From: Smittium culicis
Taxonomy: Eukaryota > Kickxellomycota > Harpellomycetes > Harpellales > Legeriomycetaceae
Length of the DNA stretch: 16,234 nucleotides
Reading direction: 5' to 3'
Assembly (NCBI GenBank): GCA_001970855.1
Contig: LSSN01000559.1
Coordinates: 4,944 to 21,177 of the forward strand
Shown here: positions 10,415 through 16,234 of the stretch, one piece after another
Layout: the number at the start of each line of letters is the position of its first letter
Position numbering within the stretch: position 1 is the first letter of the stretch
The notes under the pieces: generated by a model
The model's database searches: none
Told to the model about the DNA's origin: nothing
Seen by the model: only the letters and a program-made list of their open reading frames with translations
Translations under genes and position numbers: made by a program

Positions 10415-11249
10415 GTCATTCTGAAATCAACAGCCTTAGAATTAATAAAAAAATGTAATTGGTTTAATTGAAGCATAATTGCATTTTATTGGATGGATTT
10501 CATTCCATACACTATATAACTAAGAAACTAAATTATTTCAACTAATATTAGTTAGGTTGGCTAACTTAGGTAATTTATAAACAAGCCAGCCTTGTCTGAA
10601 GGGTATTAAAGATATCAAAAAGTGGATAGTTAATCGGCTAATATAGCGCTGTATTATTTATCATCTAGTTAAACAATGGAATATTTTAAAATTGTGCTTT
10701 ATTTATTTTTTTTTTAGTAATAATGAATTTGAAATCCAAGTATAGTTGCTTTAGTGTAAAGGGCTGTTAGGATTTATATCAAAATGGAATTTATTTAATT
10801 TACCCCTTACTATATAAATATTGCAAGTTCCATACAATTTTTAGTGAAAGCTTCAGGCTATTTGCTGAAAAAATCTATTATTATTTAGATCTAGTAATAG
10901 TACTTGCTTCTAAAATTAACTACTCGGGTCTAATACATCAAACTTTTCAGATAAGAAAGTTTGATAGTATTGGAGATTATTTTCGAGATGCGAAACTTTT
11001 ACAATAAAAAGATTCCTATTAAACAGTTTAGCTTTAATTTTCAAGCTGTATTATTAATTACTATCAAATGGAATATCTACTGAGGTCAATGTTTTTATCT
11101 AATTTGCAATAGCAAATGAGATTTCTAATTAGAAAATATTACCTTATCTAAGTTTCGCCCACAAAGACTTGAGGCTTTTCAGCCTTAGTATTATTATTAA
11201 TAGATTAATGGCCGAATATTCTAATTCCATTTGAGCCCTAATTAAAAAT

Positions 11250-11296
11250 ATCAAATAATACTTATTTCTCGTGAAAAAAAAAATCAAATAATACTT
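11250..11296 (+). mobile_element. 14-bp direct repeat around a 19-nt A-tailed insert
   Basis: ATCAAATAATACTT occurs at 11250-11263 and exactly again at 11283-11296. Between them is ATTTCTCGTG followed by nine A's. A direct repeat flanking a short piece that ends in A's has the form of a target duplication around a severely 5'-truncated retro-insertion. The ten non-A bases resemble the last bases before the tail of the LINE copies (ATTCCGTG at 514-521). Slippage or a local duplication could give the same picture, and the match to the LINE end is too short to prove. Confidence 0.5.
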
Positions 11297-11446
11297 CGGG
11301 CATTGTTGAGCAGAGAATTATCAAGTATAAAAAATTCTCAACTATTGGACCCTGAGGATAACATTTAAATTAAAACATTTTTACTTGGAATGTTAAAGTT
11401 AAATGGAAATGAGAGTGTATAAGAATACATTGTAAGCTCGGAGCCT

Positions 11447-11643
11447 CTACGCCATTACCAGGCGGTAGAATACTTTTGAAAAATACAAATATAGCCAACT
11501 GTGTTCAATATAATAATTTAATTCCGAGAGCTTTAAAATTATTGGAACGCTGAAAAAATACCAGCAAACAATATATTTACTTATAAATCAGTCGCGAATC
11601 AATATATTAGTTATCTTGGAAGAGTGTTGGGCGGGAGAGAACT
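11447..11643 (-). mobile_element. TTAA/CCCTTT-family element, copy F (degraded ends)
   Basis: The interior aligns with copy C on the same strand over most of its length. TTTTGAAAAATACAAATATA (11474-11493) with GCCAA after it matches C's TTTTTGACCTACAAAATATA and GCCAA. GTTCAATATAATAATTTAAT (11503-11522) matches GTTCAAATAAAATACTTTAA. GCAAACAATATATTTACTTA (11564-11583) matches GCAAATAATAAATATACATA, followed in both by TAAATCA and then AATCAATA. The terminal CCCTTT and TTAA are mutated beyond recognition. GGGCGGGAGAGA at 11629-11640 corresponds to the reverse complement of B's CCCGTCC end. Boundaries are estimated from spacing in C. Confidence 0.62.
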
Positions 11644-11911
11644 GTATTTGGATATTGCTATGCCTTATTTTTGCTTGAATTTTTTATGTTTCAAAATAAA
11701 TTACTATCAAACAGAGCTGCCTTATTAGATAATGATATTTCGAAATCCATAAGTGAAGACTAATATAAATTTAAAATAATAAATCGATTTTACAAAAAAA
11801 AAAAGCCGACGTCAATTGAAAAAAACGTATAGGCAAAAATGCCGATATATGAATAAATTATTATTATTTTCGTCTCTCTTGTAAACGTAGCTATTATCGG
11901 AATGATTATAG

Positions 11912-11943
11912 GGATCGAGATTTTTTCGGTTTCAACTCGATCC
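11912..11943. repeat. hairpin with GC-containing 8-bp stem
   Basis: GGATCGAG (11912-11919) pairs with CTCGATCC (11936-11943) around a 16-base loop. Half the stem is G:C although the neighbourhood is below about 35% GC. It is not inside any repeat copy I recognised. It could be part of a decayed element's terminal repeat or a structured RNA, but nothing else supports either. Confidence 0.4.
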
Positions 11944-12223
11944 TTTCTCATCTCGAATAATTTGAAAAAAATGAATATATTTATTTATTATTATTTAAAA
12001 GTAAGTTGGTTATAATCTGCTCTATCCAAAAAAAAGCCAGTATTTTTGCAAAACTCGTAAGTATATTATATTTAATCTAATACAGTTGGCTTTATTTTTA
12101 GAATCAATGATATTATACAGCCCAGGAAAGAGTATGTGTGAAATAGCATACCTTTGATATCATACCAATATGGTTTAATATTTCACTGAAGTTACATTTA
12201 CGATTTTTAGATTTTCTAAATTA

Positions 12224-12421
12224 TTAACCCTTTCACGAGAGATAGGGTGTTTTTGACCTACAAAATATAGCCAAGGGCGTTCAAATAAAATACTTTAATT
12301 ACGTGTCTATTTCAATCATTGGTTTATTGTTGAATAGCTGCAAATAATAAATATACATATAAATCATAAACCAATCAATAAATTGACTATTTTAATGAGC
12401 GCTGAACAGTAAAGGGTTTAA
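12224..12421 (-). mobile_element. TTAA/CCCTTT-family element, copy C (best preserved)
   Basis: The element has TTAA plus CCCTTTCACGAG at 12224-12239 and AAAGGGT plus TTAA at 12411-12421, so both ends carry an inverted CCCTTT and an abutting or one-base-offset TTAA. It is 198 bp. Reading the minus strand aligns it with A and B: GGTTTATGATTTATA, then the CTATTC.ACAATAAACCAAT block (minus strand of 12318-12337), then TAGGTCAAAAACACCC near the end. It codes for nothing. CCCTTT-type ends at TTAA are known from piggyBac-related transposons, so a piggyBac-like MITE is the leading idea. Other TTAA- or TA-targeting superfamilies remain possible. Confidence 0.74.
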
Positions 12422-13560
12422 TCGCAGCAAACAATGTAAATGAGAAGTAGCAACATACGATTCTCGCATAAATTGAAATTGTTTATTATAAGATGAAAGA
12501 AGAATCTAATTATAGTATAAATGTTTGTTTATTATTATTTTAAGGATTTAACCAATCATGTAAAGATATAATGCGATATTGAAGACTGCGATTCTGGTGA
12601 TTCTAATATTCACAAATAAAAAAATTTAAAAAGCGAGAAGTGGGGCTAAAAATATTCGCAAGGATTCCAAACGTGAATTAGTTAGATTCCGGCTTTTTGT
12701 TTGAGAAATAAGTATTTCAAAATAGAAACCGGTAGTGCATCAAGCGAATTCAATTTAAAGTTGAATTTTGACGTACGATTTAGTTTTGATTAAAAAAAAT
12801 ATCTACTCACGGAATAAATATTTTTTTATATTTAAGCGAAGAGTATAGTTAACTTTTTCAGAAAACTGGGTTTAGTGCGCCTGAAATGGTAAAGATAGCT
12901 AACATATTATAGAACCGATATTGAAAAATGGGCGCACTATCATCTAAGGGCAGTGGCTGTAATAGGAACCTTTATGCAAAAATGAGTACAGTTTTATGTT
13001 GACGCGAGCTATATGGGTATAATAGCATAGAAATTCAAAAAAGGGGAAGTTTAATGTTTGCTAGAGTTTATAATGAAAAGAACAAGATAGTGTCCAATAA
13101 GAGTATAAGGTAATATAAGAAACAAAATCGTAGAAAAAAAAAAAGAAAATGGACTGGAATTAGGTTTTATGAATTGAAAGCGCGTACGATTTATTTTAAT
13201 TTATTTTTTTAAGAAGACAGAATAGCGGCGGGATATTATTGGGAACGCTTTAGTGTATTTTAAGGGGAAATAAGTGTTTCAGGAATGGTATATACGAAAG
13301 TTTAAAGAGTATTTTGAAACCAGCGAATAAAAAACCCCGCTATGATAAATAACTTTTCGTATTTGGCCCTTGTATGTAAGCGGCGTATTTTCTCTGATAA
13401 TCTGTAACTGTAGTGACTGAAATCTCATCACAACAATATCAAGTAGAAAATAGTCATATGCGCTGATGCATTATTAATAAGCTGCCGTTTTTATTAGCGA
13501 CTTTTGCTTGATTTGGCTAATTACATAACATTTCAACGGTTTTGGCGCAGTGAGTTATAA
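12422..13560. other. gene-free interval between the last repeat copy and the permease promoter region
   Basis: No open frame, RNA gene or family repeat was found. Composition is roughly 25-38% GC in sampled lines. The plus strand is purine-rich around 13060-13160 (44 of 60 purines at 13081-13140) without an evident reason. It may hold long-range upstream sequence of the permease or decayed genic DNA, but nothing can be named. Confidence 0.55.
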
Positions 13561-14080
13561 ATGCTGATAAGCTATTAGCAATAGGAGCAATTAATATCTG
13601 GTTCTGGCCAAAGTGTTTCAAGTTTTGCGCAAAAGTGGACTGTTCGCAAATTCTACAATACAAATTAACTTGGCTGTAGTATCAAAATAGTTGTTTTAGG
13701 ATTATATCAGCGATTCTTAGCATGAGAGGGACACTTTTTCCCTGGAAAGCTATTTGCTAAGAGTAATTAGGCTAATTTACTGGCTAATACATTTAATCTA
13801 TTTGATAGAATCTCAGAGTAGAACTTAAAACCCGTATAAAATTAGAAGCGAAGGAATAATTTAGTAGAAATTGCCCCACTCCTCATAAGGCTCTCCCATA
13901 TTTGCCATTTTTATACCCGAAAATACAGACCGATAAAGTCCCATTTTTGATAGATGAATATTCAAACTTAAGTGATAGTATATTTTCAAAAACTATTTAA
14001 AGAGACAAGTTTCCCTATTCTGGAAGAAAAATAAAACAAAAGATTTTGATAAATTTTTAAACTAATAATTAATTACAAAA
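13561..14080 (+). promoter_or_regulatory. upstream region of the permease gene, with GATA-type sites
   Basis: The 520 bases before the start codon hold GATAAG at 13566-13571 and GATAAA at 13932-13937 and 14048-14053. In Saccharomyces, genes for Dal5-type nitrogen-source permeases are driven by GATA factors through GATAA(G) sites under nitrogen catabolite control, so these are plausible. In DNA this AT-rich such pentamers also occur by chance. A pyrimidine-rich stretch (13873-13908) interrupts the AT background. Assignment is inference. Confidence 0.3.
13994..14001 (+). promoter_or_regulatory. possible TATA box
   Basis: TATTTAAA lies 80 bases before the ATG, within the usual yeast distance. 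It is the most TATA-like element between the GATA-type site at 13932 and the start codon. The composition makes false matches likely. Confidence 0.3.
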
Positions 14081-15517
14081 ATGTCTATTAATTCCGAGAA
14101 AGAATTACAAAAGATTAATGAAGTCGAGGTGCTTAGCGACTATGAACAAGCCCTTGTCAAGTCTTACTTGAGAAAAGTAGATCTCAGAATCATCCCTATT
14201 ATGGGGTTGATTTACTTCTTCGCTGTTATGGACAGAGCTAACATCGGTAACGCCTTCGCAAATGGCCTTGAAACCTCCTTGAATTTCACAATTGCTGACA
14301 AAGGAAATGCAACCTCATTCTTCTTTATTTTCTATATTATCATGGAAACCCCTTCAAATATCCTCCTCAAAAAATTCAAACCACATATCTGGTTCTCCTT
14401 AATTATTACTACCTGGTCCGTCGTCTGTTTATGCATGGCTTTCGCTAAATCCGTTCCTACCTTCCTAGTCTGCAGAGCTCTTCTTGGTGCTACCGAATCT
14501 GGTTTAACTCCTGGAGTTGTCGCATATATGCCATACTGGTACACTCGTGCTGAAGTAGGTTTTAGAATGTCCATGTTCTTTGCCGCAGGTACATTATCTG
14601 GTGTATTCGGAGGTCCTATTGCTGCTGGTCTTGTTGGCGTCCCAGTCAAAGGTGTCGACCCATACGCTGTTATTTTCTTGATCGAAGGTGCCATTTCTAT
14701 TGGTTTCGGTATTCTAGCATTTTTCTTGATCGTCGATTACCCAGAGACTGCCAAATTCTTTACTCCAGAAGAAAAAGAATTGATCACTAGAAGAATTAGA
14801 GCAGATCAAGGTTCTGCCATAAAATCTAAAGTTGGTATGGCTGATGTTTTGAAATCGCTTTCAGATTGGAAGATGTGGGTGTATGCCGTCATGTTTTACG
14901 CCGTTAATGTATCTGGTGTCACCATTGGTGTCTTTGCAAGTCCTTTGATCAAAAACTTGGGTTACAAGAGTCGTACTGCCACTATCCTTTCTTCATTGCC
15001 CAATCTTGCTGGTTTTGTTGGTCAACTACTTACTGGTTACACAATGACTGCATTCCCTCTATGGCTCAACGCTTCTTTCTTCGCCTCAATTGCTGTTATC
15101 GGTTTTGCCGTTACTGGATTCACCTTCAATAGTTCTGTACTTAGACTTGTATTCTTATGCGTTGCCGGCTTCGGTACTTTCCCAAATATCCCAGTTATCG
15201 CCACATGGATGTCTGTAAACGCCGGCGGTATTTCAAAACGTATGATTTCTTCAGCAATGACTGTGTCTTTCGGTGGTATTGCTGGTGCAACAACTGGTTA
15301 TATATTCGTCAGTAACTACGCTCCTAAATATACCATTGGTAACTCTGTCAACATTGCTGTACTTATTATCATTGTTCTCTTCTCATTAATACTTAGAGCA
15401 TTCTTCACCGCTGAAAACGCTAGACGTGATGCTAACCCAGTAGATGTCTCCCACATGTCAGAAGAAGAACAAAGAGCTCTCAACGATTTACATCCAAGCT
15501 TCAGATACAGACTCTAA
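14081..15517 (+). CDS. MFS permease of the anion:cation symporter family (Dal5/Tna1/allantoate-permease type)
   Basis: This is a complete, intron-free ORF of 478 codons, close to the family's usual 480-540. The protein is a proton-coupled importer of small organic anions, expected in the plasma membrane with twelve transmembrane helices. Visible marks are a hydrophilic N-terminus, then DRANIGNA at residues 51-58 after helix 1 (the family signature), ETPSNILLKKFKP (89-101), and RALLGATESGLTPG (122-135) with the R-S-FF..AGTLSGVFGGP run of helix 5 (about 161-179). A cytoplasmic loop with DYPETAKFFTPEEKEL (219-234) precedes helix 7. The family-like N-GG-SKRM-SSAM stretch (370-383) follows, and the protein ends HPSFRYRL. 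Relatives carry allantoate, ureidosuccinate, dipeptides, nicotinate, pantothenate or biotin, and the sequence alone does not say which. The start context (ACAAAAATGTCT, A at -3) fits yeast. No leucine is coded by CTG. GC is much higher than its flanks, and there are no breaks. Confidence 0.93.
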   Translation: MSINSEKELQKINEVEVLSDYEQALVKSYLRKVDLRIIPIMGLIYFFAVMDRANIGNAFANGLETSLNFTIADKGNATSFFFIFYIIMETPSNILLKKFKPHIWFSLIITTWSVVCLCMAFAKSVPTFLVCRALLGATESGLTPGVVAYMPYWYTRAEVGFRMSMFFAAGTLSGVFGGPIAAGLVGVPVKGVDPYAVIFLIEGAISIGFGILAFFLIVDYPETAKFFTPEEKELITRRIRADQGSAIKSKVGMADVLKSLSDWKMWVYAVMFYAVNVSGVTIGVFASPLIKNLGYKSRTATILSSLPNLAGFVGQLLTGYTMTAFPLWLNASFFASIAVIGFAVTGFTFNSSVLRLVFLCVAGFGTFPNIPVIATWMSVNAGGISKRMISSAMTVSFGGIAGATTGYIFVSNYAPKYTIGNSVNIAVLIIIVLFSLILRAFFTAENARRDANPVDVSHMSEEEQRALNDLHPSFRYRL

Positions 15518-15631
15518 ATTTTTACTTTTTAACAATTACTTCTATTTTTATTAGTAAATTTTATTCTAATACCCTCTCATACAAATAACACATCTAAATT
15601 ATACAATTATATATCTCTCTCTAAGAAAAGT
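15518..15631 (+). terminator. 3' flank of the permease with likely cleavage and polyadenylation signals
   Basis: T-rich sequence directly after the TAA, then a TTATATATC element at 15608-15616, resembles the AT-rich efficiency and positioning elements of yeast 3' ends. No single site can be fixed. The retroelement remnant begins close behind, so the transcript may end within or just before it. Confidence 0.35.
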
Positions 15632-16052
15632 TGTTCATGGTAGATCCAATAGGATCAAAGAATCTATAAAATATTATTTCAAAGAGTTCATATCACCAAA
15701 TCTAAGCCCTATGAACAATTCTGGTGGGTATAGCCCTCCATCAGAGCACGCATTCTTACTAAAGGCGGGACGGGGCTACTATTAGCGGTAAGAAACAAGT
15801 CTGGCCTCACTATTAGTGAGTACAAGTCATCGCCCACTTGGATGACAGGAATTATTAACGGAACAACGCAAAATAAAAAAAAAATTAGCATACATATAAT
15901 GAACGTGCACCTCCCGTCCAACAGCACAAGACGCAAAAAGGCGTCAGATGAAATTTTTAACTATATGACTAGAGCTAAAAATAAATTTACTAAAAATATT
16001 ATTTGCGGAGATTTTAATATGGATACAAATGCTGCAAAAAAATTTATTCTAA
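15632..16052 (+). pseudogene. LINE AP-type endonuclease domain, broken
   Basis: In one frame the reading gives, in order, a degraded FQRVHIT (about 15677-15697) where the catalytic LQETH motif is expected, then GGTGLLLAVRN (15764-15796). After that come MNVHLP (15899-15916) in place of the usual central strand and CGDFNMD (16004-16024), the D-x-N motif. In active LINEs this domain nicks target DNA for target-primed reverse transcription. In-frame TAG codons at 15641, 15650 and 15731 break the N-terminal half, the QETH glutamate is not present, and the domain stops about 10 residues after GDFN without the terminal SDH motif. It is non-functional. From 15734 to 16052 the frame is open, and the downstream ATG at 15842 is unlikely to be a real start. 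The assignment upstream of 15660 is tentative. Confidence 0.75.
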
Positions 16053-16234
16053 AAACCGGAGCCGGGCTTTTGCCCCTGCTGCAACTTGTGTGTGCCTGAG
16101 ACGGTCGACCACATACTTCTGAGCTGCAGCCGGTGGCGAAATCACCGATCATCGACGATCGGCCGGTTCATACCAATGCCGATCCGCTCTGACGAAAAAA
16201 ATTTACTGTCTAATTTCAATGAAGCCCGGTTGGG
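16053..16234 (+). CDS. LINE ORF2 C-terminal CCHC zinc knuckle region (partial, fragment)
   Basis: In a frame different from the endonuclease, 16071-16136 reads as a cysteine cluster CPCCNLC followed by PETVDHILLSC and then RW, that is C-x2-C with a later H-x4-C. This ETV(D/E)H-L-L-x-C-x-x-W layout is the usual C-terminal knuckle of LINE reverse-transcriptase polyproteins and is thought to help bind RNA or DNA. The frame stays open to the window end (54 codons from 16071) and is closed by a TAA at 16050-16052. It has no start of its own and is a remnant of a larger ORF. The extra cysteine in the first pair (C-C) is unusual. Confidence 0.68.

Larger units (their letters stand above)
15632..16234 (+). 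mobile_element. internally deleted LINE retrotransposon remnant, 3' end off window
   Basis: Two conserved parts of a LINE ORF2 lie side by side in the same direction: an AP-like endonuclease (to about 16052) and the C-terminal CCHC knuckle (from about 16053). The reverse transcriptase, and RNase H if the family had one, should lie between them but is absent. The parts are in different frames. The endonuclease part is AT-rich whereas the 3' part is GC-rich, so the junction near 16050-16062 is also a compositional step. The order and the knuckle type recall Tad-like fungal LINEs. Whether this is the same family as the left-edge element cannot be tested because the two do not overlap. Confidence 0.78.

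Noticed and set aside
10560..10605. CTGAAGGGTATTAA as a right end of another repeat copy
   Set aside because: The upstream 180 bases lack the conserved core blocks.
14332..14694. Antisense open frame of 120 codons inside the permease
   Set aside because: It is a shadow of a biased coding frame on the other strand, has no sensible protein features, and the sense product is clearly the permease.
15709..16152. Antisense open frames opposite the LINE remnant (15709-15936 and 15961-16152)
   Set aside because: The plus strand carries the endonuclease and zinc-knuckle motifs. The minus-strand readings have none.
1..16234. tRNA genes
   Set aside because: I looked for GTTCGAA/GTTCAAAT-type T-arm motifs on both strands and found none with a plausible acceptor and anticodon arm.

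Overview
The window looks like nuclear DNA of an ascomycete fungus, most likely a yeast-like one. It holds one intact, intron-free gene for a Dal5/Tna1-type major facilitator (ACS family) permease with an A-rich yeast-style start context, plus remains of poly(A)-tailed non-LTR (LINE) retrotransposons with a fungal-type endonuclease and a C-terminal CCHC knuckle. The rest is very AT-rich and gene-free. I cannot name the species. The permease uses no CTG codon for any of its roughly 47 leucines, which fits a CUG-clade yeast but does not prove it.

Layout. (1) 1-550: 3' end of a LINE on the + strand, with an AATAAA signal and an A-rich tail. (2) 883-1194: a second, 5'-truncated copy of the same 3' end on the - strand, bounded by a perfect 12-bp target-site duplication. 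Together they form a tail-to-tail inverted repeat with 299-bp arms, about 96% identical, around a spacer of about 370 bp. (3) About 1.2-7.6 kb: a gene desert at roughly 10-20% GC in the 60-bp lines I counted by hand, ending near a clean 8-bp tandem array (7211-7330). (4) About 7.6-14.0 kb: still gene-free, but at roughly 22-40% GC by the same counts. It carries a dispersed family of degenerate elements of about 195 bp with CCCTTT...AAAGGG ends next to TTAA. I could align five copies, in both orientations, between 8.77 and 12.42 kb. (5) 14081-15517: the permease. (6) 15632-16234: a broken LINE in which the endonuclease domain (EN) is joined, out of frame, to the C-terminal zinc knuckle with no reverse transcriptase between them.

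How it fits together. The permease sits at the edge of a large AT-rich, transposon-derived block. Such a block could be a heterochromatic isochore, a subtelomeric region or a centromere. The newest events are the two LINE 3' ends and the 8-bp array, because they are well preserved in a decayed background. The TTAA/CCCTTT elements are older and diverged, and are best explained as MITEs (short, non-coding transposon derivatives), possibly piggyBac-like. I saw no tRNA, rRNA, CRISPR array or second intact protein gene. GC values are hand counts of sampled lines, not a full computation.
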